A DNA stretch of 31,473 nucleotides from Clostridia bacterium BRH_c25 (GCA_001515955.1 LOES01000062.1:1-31473); one strand, 5' to 3'. Numbered from the stretch's first letter, positions 8,459-17,878 are shown. Notes: generated by a model from the letters alone, not told the origin. Program-made: numbers and translations.

Positions 8459-8500
8459 GACCTCCTTGAGCTAAAGCTGCTCAGGGAGGTCATGGTTTTG
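8459..8500. terminator. Terminator between convergent MFS and murC genes
   Basis: A 13-base stem (8459-8471 with 8479-8491, outer part GACCTCC/GGAGGTC) has a seven-base loop. On the plus strand it is followed by ATGGTTTTG and then a later TTTTA. The T-tract is imperfect, so it is a good plus-strand terminator candidate; on the minus strand no T-run follows. Confidence 0.65.
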
Positions 8501-8510
8501 TCCGATTTTA

Positions 8511-9890
8511 TTATAACCCTATTCCATCCAGTATCATAGGCCCTAGCTTGAATACATCTCCAGCACCCATTGTGAATATAAGATCTCCGGGTCTTGCCTC
8601 TTTGACTATCATGTCTGCAATGCTTCTGAAATCATTTCTGTAAACAGCATTTGCACTGTATTTATTTATACTGTCCACCAGATCTGAAGGATTAACCAAT
8701 CCTGTATCCTTTTCCCTTGCTGCGTAGATATCCGTGATTATTACGTTGTCAGCGTCATAGAAGGCCTCTGAGAATTCATCAAACAAAGTCCTGGTCCTGG
8801 TATAAGTATGGGGCTGAAATACACACCAGATCTTCTGGTGTGGGAACTGTTTGGCAGCTTGCAGTGTGGCTTTGATTTCGGTTGGATGATGGGCGTAATC
8901 ATCAACAATTGTAATATTATTACGGGTGCCCTTTATGTCAAAGCGCCTGTAGGTGCCTTTGAATTCTTGCAGGCTTTTCTTTACAATACTCATGTGTATA
9001 CCTGCATTATAAGCTATTGCTATAGCTGCCATAGCATTAAGTATATTATGCTCTCCAGGAATGCTCAGAGAGAAGGCGCCGAGCTTTTTACCCCTGAATC
9101 TGACATCAAAGGTAGGATGACCAAGACTGTCATATCTGATATTCCTTGCGTGAAAATCAGCCTTGTTTTTTATACCATAGGTCAGCACTTTACAGTCGGC
9201 TTTTTTAGAAACGTTTAAAGCGTTTTCATTGTCGCTGCAGACAATAAGGCTGCCTTCTTTTGGTATCAGCCTTGCGAATTTCTCAAAGGCTGATATTATG
9301 TGTTCCAAATCTCTGAAATAGTCCAGATGGTCTTTCTCTACATTTAGGATGGCAGCAACATAAGGATAGAATTTTAGGAAGCTTTCAGTGTATTCACAGG
9401 CCTCCGTCACAAAGTACTTGCTTTTGCCTACCCTGACATTTCCATCTATTGCTTCTATTTCGCCTCCAATAAGTATTGTGGGGTCCAATTCGGCATTTTT
9501 CAAAATGATTGAGACCATTGAGGTGGTTGTTGTCTTTCCGTGACAGCCGGCAATTGCTATACCATAGGCATAGGTTTTCATTATAATTCCGAGAAATTCC
9601 GCTCTATCGATTATTGGGATTTTTAGCTCCTTTGCTCTGACTATTTCACAATTGTCCTGCTTCACTGCCGCTGTATAGACTACTAGCTCAGAAGCTTCAA
9701 CGTTTTTCGGGTCATGAGGAATGGAGATTTTAGCACCATTTTTTATAAGCTTGCCAATTATGTTGCTGTCATTGATATCAGAGCCTGTGACAGTATAACC
9801 TGCTTCGAGCAATATTTGAGCAAGGCCGCTCATACTTATACCACCAATACCCACAAAATGAACATTCTTTACATCATTGAGGGAAATCAT
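8511..9890 (-). CDS. murC: UDP-N-acetylmuramate--L-alanine ligase
   Basis: A cytoplasmic ATP-dependent ligase that adds the first amino acid, L-alanine, to UDP-N-acetylmuramic acid in peptidoglycan synthesis. The N-terminal Rossmann motif VGIGGISMSGLA (about 13-24), the Mur P-loop GCHGKTTTTS (about 115-124) and the middle-domain DDYAHHPTE motif are all present, in the order and length (459 residues) normal for MurC. The start chosen is ATG at 9890, eight bases after AAGGAG. The GTG at 9899 would overlap the ribosome binding site. It is the only minus-strand gene and diverges from spoVG across a 570-base AT-rich gap. A promoter match lies at 9969-9997. Confidence 0.96.
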   Translation of the reverse strand: MISLNDVKNVHFVGIGGISMSGLAQILLEAGYTVTGSDINDSNIIGKLIKNGAKISIPHDPKNVEASELVVYTAAVKQDNCEIVRAKELKIPIIDRAEFLGIIMKTYAYGIAIAGCHGKTTTTSMVSIILKNAELDPTILIGGEIEAIDGNVRVGKSKYFVTEACEYTESFLKFYPYVAAILNVEKDHLDYFRDLEHIISAFEKFARLIPKEGSLIVCSDNENALNVSKKADCKVLTYGIKNKADFHARNIRYDSLGHPTFDVRFRGKKLGAFSLSIPGEHNILNAMAAIAIAYNAGIHMSIVKKSLQEFKGTYRRFDIKGTRNNITIVDDYAHHPTEIKATLQAAKQFPHQKIWCVFQPHTYTRTRTLFDEFSEAFYDADNVIITDIYAAREKDTGLVNPSDLVDSINKYSANAVYRNDFRSIADMIVKEARPGDLIFTMGAGDVFKLGPMILDGIGL

Positions 9891-9968
9891 AGGATACACT
9901 CCTTAAAAAAAATTGCATTGAATAAGCTTTGTTATTAGACTAGAATCTTTATATTATATAACGTATTG

Positions 9969-9997
9969 ATTTTACATTCTTATACTCATGCTGTCAA
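9969..9997 (-). promoter_or_regulatory. Sigma-A promoter of murC
   Basis: Read on the minus strand: TTGACA (complement of 9992-9997), 17 bases, then TAAAAT (complement of 9969-9974). This gives a leader of roughly 70 bases before the murC ATG. Confidence 0.65.
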
Positions 9998-10391
9998 CTT
10001 ATACTTCTATGTTTTATCATACTATATGTTTTAAAAAAATCATATAATATTCATATTATTATTATAGCCAATATTTTGTTACCAGATAATAGGCAATCTA
10101 AATTTTCCATACAATAATGGGGATTATCTGTGGATGTGCATGCTTTGAATGGGAAAATAAGTAAATTATTTCGTGTAATATTGGATAAAGACCTTAAAAA
10201 TTGAAAAATTATGACTGATTTAAAAAAATAAAACTACAGATAATATAGTTGATAAGACTTCTTTGACAGCATAATAATGTGCCAATTTTGAATAGTACTT
10301 ATGAAGTTGAAATAGCGATCCTATTAACACACATTATGTGAATGAATATGCTGGAATCATGCATGGCTTATAAAAATGTTTGTTAGAAAAA

Positions 10392-10418
10392 GAAGGAAAA
10401 AACTAATAAATGACGAAT
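10392..10418 (+). promoter_or_regulatory. Sigma-H promoter of spoVG
   Basis: GAAGGAAAA (10392-10400) fits the sigma-H -35 consensus RNAGGAWWW at every position. After 11 bases, GACGAAT (10412-10418) fits RNNGAAT. It lies about 45 bases before the spoVG start. spoVG is a classic sigma-H gene in Bacillus, which supports the call. Confidence 0.75.
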
Positions 10419-10463
10419 TATTATTCAAATGACAAAATGAACGACGGAAGGTGGTGAACTAGA

Positions 10464-10724
10464 ATGGAAATAACGGACGTAAGAATCAGGAAGGTTAATG
10501 CGGAAGGTAAGATGAAGGCAGTAGTATCGGTAACCTTTGATAATGAATTTGTTGTTCATGACATCAAGGTTATAGAAGGCCAGGAGGGCTTGTTCATAGC
10601 TATGCCGAGCAGAAAAACCCCCGACGGAGAATTCAAGGATATAGCACATCCGATAAATTCTTCAACAAGAGAGAGGCTGCAAACCTCAATATTGGAAGAG
10701 TATGAAAAAGTAAAGAACGAATAA
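10464..10724 (+). CDS. spoVG: Septation/sporulation regulator SpoVG
   Basis: An 86-residue SpoVG, near the usual 85-100. The conserved beginning [12 protein letters not shown] and the central [21 protein letters not shown] (about 49-69) are diagnostic. SpoVG is a small dimeric nucleic-acid-binding protein that influences asymmetric septation, capsule and stress genes. The start ATG 10464 has GGAAGGTGGTGA upstream. A sigma-H promoter match precedes it and a strong terminator follows, so it is probably transcribed alone, unlike in some relatives where it is joined to glmU. Confidence 0.97.
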   Translation: MEITDVRIRKVNAEGKMKAVVSVTFDNEFVVHDIKVIEGQEGLFIAMPSRKTPDGEFKDIAHPINSSTRERLQTSILEEYEKVKNE

Positions 10725-10738
10725 TATGATTTTAGGAT

Positions 10739-10770
10739 ATCCACCTATGAATAGGTGGATGTTTTCTTTT
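10739..10770 (+). terminator. Terminator of spoVG
   Basis: ATCCACCTA (10739-10747) pairs perfectly with TAGGTGGAT (10752-10760) around the tetraloop TGAA, followed by GTTTTCTTTT. Confidence 0.88.
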
Positions 10771-10876
10771 CTGTCATTTTTTTGACTCACCCCTTATATA
10801 TATAAATAGATCGTGTTTTATGAAAGATACATTGCCTTTGTGTTCAATTCATGAGATATATGAAGGGGGTGAAAGA

Positions 10877-11245
10877 ATGACAGAAAAGAAGAAACCAAGC
10901 CCTAAGCCGGAGATGGATATGTATGATATGGAAATGCCGGAGATGGAAATGCCGGAGATGTGGGGAATGTGTCCGATGATGCATGGCTGCCCCATGATGT
11001 GTCCGATGATGTCCGGACAGATGATGCAGATGCCTGATGACGAGGAACAGAGGATGGGAATGGAGTATATGAGAGACCCGGATTGGTATGAAGAGGATGA
11101 CAGTGATTACAGCAGTGAAGAGTCGGATGAATATCCGGGTTATAGGAAGAAAAAGAAGAAAAAGTTCAAGTACCCGCCATATCCGATCTTCTGGCCGCCT
11201 TTCTATCCTGTAAAGCCTTATAAAAAGAAACACAAGAAGTGGTAG
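10877..11245 (+). CDS. Met/Cys-rich small protein, possible spore coat or metal-binding protein
   Basis: A 122-residue protein of extreme composition; I do not recognise a family. Residues 12-52 carry most of its 21 methionines, with the repeated word PEMEM and a Cys-Pro-Met-Met cluster containing Cys32, Cys38 and Cys42. Residues 66-87 are acidic (Asp, Glu, Ser, Tyr). Residues 90-97 are nearly all lysine, and the end (98-122) is Tyr/Pro/Trp-rich and basic. Low-complexity Tyr/Lys/Pro tails are common in clostridial spore coat proteins, while Met/Cys clusters can bind copper; both are inferences. The start ATG 10877 follows GAAGGGGGTGAAAG; a frame extension to 10820 lacks a ribosome binding site. 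It is bracketed by two terminators, so it is a separate unit. Confidence 0.8.
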   Translation: MTEKKKPSPKPEMDMYDMEMPEMEMPEMWGMCPMMHGCPMMCPMMSGQMMQMPDDEEQRMGMEYMRDPDWYEEDDSDYSSEESDEYPGYRKKKKKKFKYPPYPIFWPPFYPVKPYKKKHKKW

Positions 11246-11267
11246 AAGTCGGATAAATGACTTGAAT

Positions 11268-11311
11268 GAGCATCGTTATTTGCTATATGCAATAAACTGA
11301 TGCTCTTTTTT
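11268..11311 (+). terminator. Terminator after the Met/Cys-rich gene
   Basis: GAGCATC (11268-11274) pairs with GATGCTC (11299-11305). The inner part TTATTTGC/GCAATAAA also pairs with one bulge. Six T follow. Confidence 0.85.
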
Positions 11312-11403
11312 CAACTTTTTTATACAATATTGAAAAAGGGTATAATAAGTGATATATTCTACTAAGAATATGTAATAAATGTATATAAAGAAGGTAGGAC
11401 AAG

Positions 11404-12312
11404 ATGCAAAATAAATTGACAGGTGAAATATCGAGGCTGAGGAAAGAGCGGAATGCGGTTATACTTGCACATAACTATCAGGTGCCGGAGGTACAGGATA
11501 TAGCCGATGTGGTAGGAGATTCATACTCCTTAAGCCAGCATGCGGCTAACACCAGCAGCGATGTAATAGTATTCTGCGGGGTACATTTCATGGCAGAGAG
11601 TGCCAAAATACTTTCACCGGATAAAACAGTCCTGCTGCCTGTAAAGGATGCCGGATGCCCAATGGCTGATATGGTAACGGCACCCAGACTCCGGGAAATG
11701 AAAGCCAAATATCCTGATGCAGCAGTAGTATGTTATGTGAATTCCTCTGCGGAGGTAAAGGCAGAGAGTGATATCTGCTGTACTTCTTCAAATGCTTTGA
11801 AAGTAGTGCAGAGTGTCAGGAACAAGCAAGTAATCTTTGTACCGGATGAAAACCTCGGCAGTTATGTGGCTTCCAAGGTGAAGGACAAGGAAGTGATTTT
11901 ATGGAGGGGTTTTTGCATTACCCATAAGAGAGTTAAGGCAGAGGAAGTACAAAAGATAAGGCAGCTCCATCCCAATGCGAAAATACTTATGCATCCTGAG
12001 TGCGAGCCGGAGGTTCAAAAGCTTGCAGACTTTCTTGGCAGCACTTCTGAGATAATCAGGCATGCAGGAGAGATACCTGAAAGAGATATAATCATCGGGA
12101 CGGAGGAAGGGGTTCTTCATACCCTTAGGAAGCAGAACCCGGATAAGAACTTCTACCTTCTCTCGACGGGTTTGATATGTACAAATATGAAAAAGACCAG
12201 GCTTGAAGATGTACATAATGCACTGCTCTATATGCAGCATGAAATTCATGTAGAGGAAGATATGCGAATAAAAGCACTGAAATCGTTGGAAGAGATGCTG
12301 AAGATAAAATAA
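11404..12312 (+). CDS. nadA: Quinolinate synthase NadA
   Basis: A 302-residue iron-sulfur enzyme that condenses iminoaspartate with dihydroxyacetone phosphate to quinolinate. The three [4Fe-4S] cysteines expected from Thermotoga-type NadA are at Cys85 (KDAGCPMAD), Cys171 (WRGFCITH) and Cys259 (ICTNMK). The N-terminal [14 protein letters not shown] (22-35) and the MHPEC motif (196-200) are typical. It is of the short bacterial/archaeal length class. Start ATG 11404 follows GAAGGTAGGA. It is first in nadA-nadB-nadC, 14 bases before nadB. No riboswitch or recognisable NiaR/NrtR operator is evident in the 90-base leader. Confidence 0.96.
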   Translation: MQNKLTGEISRLRKERNAVILAHNYQVPEVQDIADVVGDSYSLSQHAANTSSDVIVFCGVHFMAESAKILSPDKTVLLPVKDAGCPMADMVTAPRLREMKAKYPDAAVVCYVNSSAEVKAESDICCTSSNALKVVQSVRNKQVIFVPDENLGSYVASKVKDKEVILWRGFCITHKRVKAEEVQKIRQLHPNAKILMHPECEPEVQKLADFLGSTSEIIRHAGEIPERDIIIGTEEGVLHTLRKQNPDKNFYLLSTGLICTNMKKTRLEDVHNALLYMQHEIHVEEDMRIKALKSLEEMLKIK

Positions 12313-12325
12313 GAGGGGGATTTAC

Positions 12326-13882
12326 ATGCCGCTGAGATATTTAACGGATTTCGACACTCAGAAAATTGAGAGTGAAAAGTGGGATGTGGTGATAATTGGC
12401 AGCGGTATTGCAGGACTCTATTCAGCAGTCAATCTTGATCCCAGCCTGAAAGTGTGCATCCTGAGCAAGGAGACCATGGATGAAAACAACTCATATCTGG
12501 CTCAAGGAGGGATTGCAGCTGCCATAGGTGCAGATGACCTGCCCGAATATCATTTTACGGACACAATTAAGGCCGGAGCAGGCCACTGTGATGAGGAAGC
12601 CGTGAATGTGCTTGTTGAGGAAGCTCCTAAAGACATAGACATATTGTGCAAATTAGGAACGAATTTTGACAGGAACTCTGACGGAACCCTTACCACAACA
12701 AGAGAGGGAGGGCATGGCCGTTTTAGAATTGTACATGCTCTGGGAGACGCCACCGGGAAGGAAGTTGTGGATTCACTTCTCAGGGTGTGCAGGAAAAAAG
12801 AGAATATCACAATAAAAGAGAACTGCTTTGCTATAGACCTTTTTGTGCAAGGTGGAAGATGCGTCGGGGTACTGATTGCAGAAGGCATTGATGCAGAGGC
12901 TGCAAAAAAGGCTTTATACTGCCGCAGTGTTATTTGCGCCAGTGGAGGAATAGGTCAGGTATACAAGAATACTACCAACTCTGAAGTGGTTACAGGTGAC
13001 GGAATCTCCATGGCATACAGGGCGGGTGCCGTATTGACGGATATGGAGTTTGTACAGTTCCACCCGACAGCCTTCTACAAACCAACCCAGGAGGGAAGCA
13101 GATTCCTGATTTCTGAAGCTGTCAGAGGTGAAGGGGGAATACTGCTGAACATAAACCATGAGAGATTCATGCATAAATATAATGAAATGGGAGAGATTGC
13201 ACCAAGAGATATTGTATCAAGAGCAATATTCTCCGAAATGAAAAAAACAGGCAGTGACAGGGTATATCTGGATATAACCCATAAGGATGCCGATTACCTG
13301 AGAAAGAGGTTCCCCACTATCTATGACAGGTGCTTTAAGGAAGGGGTGGACATCACTAAGGAATACATACCTGTTTCCCCTGTTCAGCATTATTTTATGG
13401 GCGGAATAAGGACAGACCTGATGGGAAGAACAAATATCGAGGGTTTGTATGCCTGTGGGGAAGCGGCAAATACAGGAGTCCACGGCGCTAACAGACTGGC
13501 CAGTAATTCCCTGCTGGAAGGGCTGGTATTCGGAAGAAGATGTGCAGGAGATATAAACTGCAATATAAGTAGATTTGAACTGGAAAATGTATATTTTTCG
13601 AATACTTCCAAGAATTATGGGAAGTCTTTAGATACAGCAAAGATAAGGAATGAAATAAAAGCACAGATGGATGCCAATGCCGGGATTGAGAGAAACGGCC
13701 CTGATATGGAAGAGACTCTGAGGTGGATAAACAGCATAATCAGCAGCCTGGAGGAAGCTGACCTCAGGAGTGTAAGTACAATGGAAACACTTAATATAGC
13801 TTATATTGCATCACTTATACTGAAGAGTGCCATTGAAAGAAGGAAAAACTGCGGCAGCCATTACAGGACGGACAGTGAGTGA
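12326..13882 (+). CDS. nadB: L-aspartate oxidase NadB
   Basis: A 518-residue flavoprotein that oxidises L-aspartate to iminoaspartate for NadA. The FAD-binding GSGIAGLYSA lies near 26-35, SYLAQGGIAAA at about 56-66, the substrate-region QFHPTAFY and APRDIVSRAI in the middle, and MGGIRTD ... LYACGEAANTGVHGANRLASN toward the C-terminal third. These are the succinate dehydrogenase/aspartate oxidase family signatures. Start ATG 12326 follows AGAGGGGGA. In anaerobes fumarate is the likely electron acceptor, which is family knowledge. The length is close to normal, with a rather short C-terminal helical domain. Confidence 0.95.
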   Translation: MPLRYLTDFDTQKIESEKWDVVIIGSGIAGLYSAVNLDPSLKVCILSKETMDENNSYLAQGGIAAAIGADDLPEYHFTDTIKAGAGHCDEEAVNVLVEEAPKDIDILCKLGTNFDRNSDGTLTTTREGGHGRFRIVHALGDATGKEVVDSLLRVCRKKENITIKENCFAIDLFVQGGRCVGVLIAEGIDAEAAKKALYCRSVICASGGIGQVYKNTTNSEVVTGDGISMAYRAGAVLTDMEFVQFHPTAFYKPTQEGSRFLISEAVRGEGGILLNINHERFMHKYNEMGEIAPRDIVSRAIFSEMKKTGSDRVYLDITHKDADYLRKRFPTIYDRCFKEGVDITKEYIPVSPVQHYFMGGIRTDLMGRTNIEGLYACGEAANTGVHGANRLASNSLLEGLVFGRRCAGDINCNISRFELENVYFSNTSKNYGKSLDTAKIRNEIKAQMDANAGIERNGPDMEETLRWINSIISSLEEADLRSVSTMETLNIAYIASLILKSAIERRKNCGSHYRTDSE

Positions 13883-13933
13883 CAGACACTGAAGCTTGGC
13901 AGATATATAGATATATGTTTAGGAGGATTTTCC

Positions 13934-14776
13934 ATGCTGGATAATATGAACATCGATAAAATAATAAAAAATGCACTGGAAGAGGACCTGGGTTGGGGAG
14001 ATGTGACAACTGACTCCACCATACCTGAAACAGCTTTTACAAAGGGTAATTTTATCGCAAAAGCAGAGGGGATAGTCTGTGGCACTGAAATATGCAGAAG
14101 AGTATTTGAAATAGTTGACGAGGACATTAAATTTCAAGTCTTTATGGAGGATGGGCAGAGAGCTTCCAAGGGTGATGTAATAGCTGCAATAAGCGGAAGT
14201 GCCAGGAGTATCTTAAAAGGTGAAAGAACCGCTCTGAACTTTTTCCAAAGGATGTCCGGTATAGCTACAATGACTGATAAATTTGTTTCCAGTGCTTCTG
14301 AATTTAAGGCTAAGATTGTAGACACCCGCAAGACAGCTCCAGGACTTAGAATTCTGGATAAATACTCAGTAAAGGTTGGAGGAGGCTCCAATCATAGGTT
14401 CAATCTTTCCGACATGGTGCTGATAAAGGATAACCATATAAAAGCTGCAGGAGGTATAACCCCTGCTGTAGCGGCAGCAAAAAAGAGTGTCTCCCATACA
14501 GTGAAGATTGAGGTGGAAGTGGAGTCGATAAAGGAGCTTATGGAAGCGATGGAGGCCGGTGCCGACATAGTTATGCTGGATAATATGTCACTGGATATGA
14601 TGAAGGAAGCTGTAAGTATTGCACAGGGAAGAGTATTGCTGGAAGCTTCAGGCAATATGGCACTGGAGGGAGAGCGGAATGTCAAGGCTGTTGCCGGGAC
14701 GGGAGTAGACATAATATCTGTTGGCGCACTGACAAATTCTGTCGATTCCTTTGATATAAGCCTAAGATTTTTATAG
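13934..14776 (+). CDS. nadC: Nicotinate-nucleotide pyrophosphorylase (carboxylating), NadC
   Basis: A 280-residue quinolinate phosphoribosyltransferase that joins quinolinate to PRPP, releasing CO2 to give nicotinate mononucleotide. Signatures are EDLGWGDVTTD near the N-terminus, the DTRKTAPGLR substrate motif at about 136-145, GGGSNHRFNLSDMVLIKDNH (about 155-174), and the acidic EVEVESIKEL strand. ATG 13934 follows AGGAGGATTTTCC. It is the last gene of the nad operon, 51 bases after nadB, and ends in a strong terminator. Its PRPP co-substrate is made by prs about 2 kb downstream. Confidence 0.96.
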   Translation: MLDNMNIDKIIKNALEEDLGWGDVTTDSTIPETAFTKGNFIAKAEGIVCGTEICRRVFEIVDEDIKFQVFMEDGQRASKGDVIAAISGSARSILKGERTALNFFQRMSGIATMTDKFVSSASEFKAKIVDTRKTAPGLRILDKYSVKVGGGSNHRFNLSDMVLIKDNHIKAAGGITPAVAAAKKSVSHTVKIEVEVESIKELMEAMEAGADIVMLDNMSLDMMKEAVSIAQGRVLLEASGNMALEGERNVKAVAGTGVDIISVGALTNSVDSFDISLRFL

Positions 14777-14778
14777 CT

Positions 14779-14838
14779 GAATAGCTATGGAATAGTCTGC
14801 TTTTGTTTAAGCAAATTATTCTAAAGCTATTCTTTTTT
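14779..14838 (+). terminator. Terminator of the nad operon
   Basis: A long imperfect stem: GAATAGC (14779-14785) with GCTATTC (14826-14832), continuing inward to a TGCTT/AAGCA tip at 14798-14812. TTTTTT follows at 14833. Confidence 0.85.
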
Positions 14839-14909
14839 GTGGTATTCTTTTTTCTGGGATTTCATTATGTTAAAATAGAGAGGGAATAACTAGGAATTGG
14901 GGTGATATA

Positions 14910-16280
14910 TTGAGTAATGTATACAGTATTACATCTATAATACTTGCCGCCGGGGAAGGAAAAAGAATGTATTCCAAAGTGCCTAAGGTATTGCACAAGG
15001 TATGTGGAGTCCCCATGGTAGAGCATGTTATAAATTGTGCCCGTAAGCTTTCCGATACAGAGCCTGTTGTAGTGATAGGTCATGGGGCGGATCAGGTCAG
15101 CAAGTCAATAAAGGGTGTGAAATTTGTGCTGCAGGAAAGGCAGCTTGGTACCGGACATGCGGTAATGCAGGCGGAGAAGTATATTACGGAAGGTGATATT
15201 CTTATACTATGTGGGGATACACCTCTTCTCAGGCCGGAGACACTCATGGAAATGTATGAGGCTCATAAGAAGGAGGGCTTCAGTGCAACAATCCTGACCT
15301 CAGATACAGAAGATCCCACAGGCTATGGAAGAATAGTAAAAAAGGCCGGGAAGCTTGTAGAAGCGATTGTCGAGGAGAAGGATGCCGACAGCAGTACAAA
15401 GCTTATAAAAGAGATAAACTCAGGAATATATTTCTTCAGCGGCAGAGAACTGAAGAAAGCTCTTAAGCAACTAAATAACAACAATGCACAAGGGGAATAC
15501 TATCTTACTGATGTTATAGGCATAATGAGGGAAAAGGGTCTTATGATCGGAGCCTTCAAAATAGGGGATAATGAAGAAATCATGGGCGTCAATAACAGAT
15601 ATCAGCTAAGCCTGGCTAACGGAAGCATGGGGCACCGGATAGCAAAGAAGCTTATGCTGGATGGAGTAACCATAATAGATCCAAATAACACATACATTGA
15701 GGCTTCTGTAAAGATAGAGCGGGATGTAACCATATATCCGGGCTGTATACTTGAGGGAGATACAGTGATTCAGGAGGACTCGGTAATAGGCCCTAATACA
15801 AGGATCAGGGACGGCAAAATAGGAAAAGGAGTCAGCATACAGAACTCCATAGTGCTTGAAAGCTCCATAGGAGAAGGCACTACAGTCGGTCCTTTTGCAT
15901 ATATAAGACCGGGCAATAGGATTGGAAGGCATGTAAAAATAGGGGATTTCGTCGAAATGAAGAATTCCAGTTTTGGTGACCATTCCAAGGCTTCCCACTT
16001 AACCTACGTTGGTGATGGTGATGTGGGTAATAATGTAAACCTGGGGTGTGGTGTTGTGTTCGTCAACTATGACGGGAAACACAAGAACAGAACATACGTA
16101 GGGGACAATTCCTTCGTAGGCTGCAATGCAAATTTGATTGCACCGGTCAAGATAAACTCAAATTCATATATTGCTGCCGGCACTACTGTGACAAAGGAAG
16201 TGCCCCAAGACAGTCTGGCCATTGGAAGAGTAAAGCAGGAGAACAAAGAAGGCTGGGTAACCGAAAGAGAAAACAAATAA
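14910..16280 (+). CDS. glmU: Bifunctional UDP-N-acetylglucosamine pyrophosphorylase/glucosamine-1-phosphate acetyltransferase
   Basis: A 456-residue cytoplasmic enzyme making UDP-GlcNAc for peptidoglycan. The N-terminal uridylyltransferase domain has LAAGEGKRM (12-20) and the LCGDTPL metal motif near 99-105. From about residue 250 the left-handed beta-helix of hexapeptide repeats carries the acetyltransferase site (RPGNRIG and SHLTYVGD ... NYDGKHK). The start is TTG 14910, well spaced after TTGGGGTGA; no better ATG exists. A terminator lies upstream, so transcription probably starts in the gap near 14871 (TAAAAT with a weak -35). prs follows after 22 bases. Confidence 0.97.
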   Translation: MSNVYSITSIILAAGEGKRMYSKVPKVLHKVCGVPMVEHVINCARKLSDTEPVVVIGHGADQVSKSIKGVKFVLQERQLGTGHAVMQAEKYITEGDILILCGDTPLLRPETLMEMYEAHKKEGFSATILTSDTEDPTGYGRIVKKAGKLVEAIVEEKDADSSTKLIKEINSGIYFFSGRELKKALKQLNNNNAQGEYYLTDVIGIMREKGLMIGAFKIGDNEEIMGVNNRYQLSLANGSMGHRIAKKLMLDGVTIIDPNNTYIEASVKIERDVTIYPGCILEGDTVIQEDSVIGPNTRIRDGKIGKGVSIQNSIVLESSIGEGTTVGPFAYIRPGNRIGRHVKIGDFVEMKNSSFGDHSKASHLTYVGDGDVGNNVNLGCGVVFVNYDGKHKNRTYVGDNSFVGCNANLIAPVKINSNSYIAAGTTVTKEVPQDSLAIGRVKQENKEGWVTERENK

Positions 16281-16302
16281 TTTTTGGGAGGTTTCTATTG
16301 AA

Positions 16303-17250
16303 ATGAATGTACATGGAAAGAGCATTAAGGTCCTGAATTGTAATGCCAATAAAGAATTGGCCAAGGACATAGCCTTCAATCTTGGCATACCGGTGGGAGA
16401 TGCTCAGGTAAGTACTTTTAGCAATGGGGAGATAGGTGTAAGTATAAATGAATCCATTAGGGGTGCGGATGTGTTTGTGGTCCAGTCGACCAGTGCCCCT
16501 GTAAATGATAATCTTATGGAGCTTTTGATAATGATAGATGCATTGAAGAGAGCTTCAGCGGGAAGAATAAACGCGGTAATGCCTTTCTACGGTTATGCAA
16601 GGCAGGATAGAAAGTCCAAATCCAGAGAACCGATATCTGCAAAGCTGGTTGCCAACCTGATTGAGGCAGCAGGAGCCGACAGGGTTATTACCATGGATCT
16701 CCATGCTCCGCAGATTCAGGGCTTCTTTGATATACCTGTGGACCATTTGTATGCAGCACCGCTTATTGTAAACTATTTTATTAACAAGAAGCTCAATAAT
16801 GTAGTTGTGGTTTCTCCGGATGTAGGTGGAGTTACCAGGGCGAGATCACTTGCTACCAAGCTTGATGCACCTCTGGCTATAATAGATAAAAGGAGACCGA
16901 AACCCAATGTCTCAGAGGTAATGAATATCATAGGTGATATTGAGAACAGAGACTGTATTGTAGTTGATGACATTGTGGATACCGCAGGCTCCATAGTAAA
17001 TGCTGCAAAGGTTCTGAAGGATATGGGGGGCAAGGATATTTATGTTGCCTGCACACATCCTGTTTTGTCAGGGCCTGCTTTTGAACGTATTCAGGATTCG
17101 GTAATAAAAGAGTTGATTGTGACAAATACAATACCGCTTCCTGCCAACAAGCCGATGGACAGGATAAAGGTACTGTCTGTTGCATCTTTGTTTGCTGAAG
17201 CTATAAAGAGAATATATGAAGGCTTATCCTTGAGCAAGCTGTTTGATTAG
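16303..17250 (+). CDS. prs: Ribose-phosphate pyrophosphokinase (PRPP synthetase)
   Basis: A 315-residue enzyme forming PRPP from ribose-5-phosphate and ATP, feeding purine, pyrimidine, His, Trp and NAD synthesis. The ATP-binding flexible loop [13 protein letters not shown] is at 98-110, His134 lies in [13 protein letters not shown], and the PRPP signature [14 protein letters not shown] is at 217-230. The length is that of class I, phosphate-activated enzymes. ATG 16303 follows GGGAGG by 11 bases; the TTG at 16298 is followed directly by a stop. Unlike in B. subtilis, no ctc/rplY gene separates prs from pth. Confidence 0.97.
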   Translation: MNVHGKSIKVLNCNANKELAKDIAFNLGIPVGDAQVSTFSNGEIGVSINESIRGADVFVVQSTSAPVNDNLMELLIMIDALKRASAGRINAVMPFYGYARQDRKSKSREPISAKLVANLIEAAGADRVITMDLHAPQIQGFFDIPVDHLYAAPLIVNYFINKKLNNVVVVSPDVGGVTRARSLATKLDAPLAIIDKRRPKPNVSEVMNIIGDIENRDCIVVDDIVDTAGSIVNAAKVLKDMGGKDIYVACTHPVLSGPAFERIQDSVIKELIVTNTIPLPANKPMDRIKVLSVASLFAEAIKRIYEGLSLSKLFD

Positions 17251-17311
17251 TGGACTCTGCCCTGCTTTATAGATGGTGGAGTCTTGGGAATAGGATAAGC
17301 GGAGGTTTTTT

Positions 17312-17878
17312 ATGTATTTGATTGTAGGACTGGGAAATCCAGGGGACAAATACAGATATACAAAGCATAATGTAGGGTTTATGGTATTGGACTATTTTGC
17401 CGCTGCCCATAATATCAGCATCAGTAGGATAAAGCACAAGGCCGTACTGGGTGAAGGCTTGATAGGACAGGAAAAAGTGATTCTTGCAAAGCCGCAGACA
17501 TATATGAATTTGAGCGGGGAAAGCGTGCAGGAGCTTATGCATTGGTACAAAGAGGACATATCCAGGCTCATAGTAGTATATGATGATGTGGATCTTGCTG
17601 TTGGAAGAATCAGAATCAGGCCTGAAGGAAGCTCAGGCACCCATAATGGAATGAAATCGATAATATATAATCTGAATACAGACAAGTTTCCAAGGATCAG
17701 AGTCGGTATAGGCAAACAGCCGGATTATATGGATCTGGGGGATTATGTCTTGGGCAGGTTCTCAGATGAGGAGATACCCTTGATGGAGGAAGCTGTCAAG
17801 AAGTCAGCTCAGGTTATCGAGGAAATAATAAAAAGTGATGTAATATCTGCAATGAACAAATATAACAGAGAAAAATAA
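17312..17878 (+). CDS. pth: Peptidyl-tRNA hydrolase
   Basis: A 188-residue hydrolase that frees tRNA from prematurely released peptidyl-tRNA. The N-terminal signature IVGLGNPGDKY (4-14) with Asn9 and the catalytic His19 in TKHNVGF, the VVYDDVDLAVGRIRIR segment, and GSSGTHNGMKSI with its conserved Asn are all present. The length is normal. ATG 17312 follows GGAGG. It is separated from prs by 61 bases containing a weak GACTC...GAGTC hairpin that is not a convincing terminator. The gene corresponds to spoVC of B. subtilis. Confidence 0.96.
   Translation: MYLIVGLGNPGDKYRYTKHNVGFMVLDYFAAAHNISISRIKHKAVLGEGLIGQEKVILAKPQTYMNLSGESVQELMHWYKEDISRLIVVYDDVDLAVGRIRIRPEGSSGTHNGMKSIIYNLNTDKFPRIRVGIGKQPDYMDLGDYVLGRFSDEEIPLMEEAVKKSAQVIEEIIKSDVISAMNKYNREK

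Larger units (their letters stand above)
9906..10463. other. AT-rich divergent region between murC and spoVG
   Basis: About 560 bases without a gene. It holds the murC promoter on the minus strand and a sigma-H promoter match near 10392-10418 for spoVG. The middle (10020-10260) is strongly A+T-rich with several runs of A. In B. subtilis the spoVG promoter region is an A+T-rich AbrB target; a comparable regulator may bind here, but that is an inference. A lone TTGACA at 10263 has no good -10 partner. Confidence 0.6.

Noticed and set aside
10263..10291. Sigma-A promoter starting with TTGACA upstream of spoVG
   Set aside because: No acceptable -10 hexamer at 16-18 bases; the sigma-H match nearer the gene is far better.
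10844..11233. His/Leu-rich open frame on the minus strand
   Set aside because: It is the antisense shadow of the Met-rich gene (ATG codons read as CAT/His); no start signals.
11312..11403. Riboswitch or NiaR-type control of nadABC
   Set aside because: The leader is short and AT-rich with no visible conserved aptamer or clear operator palindrome.
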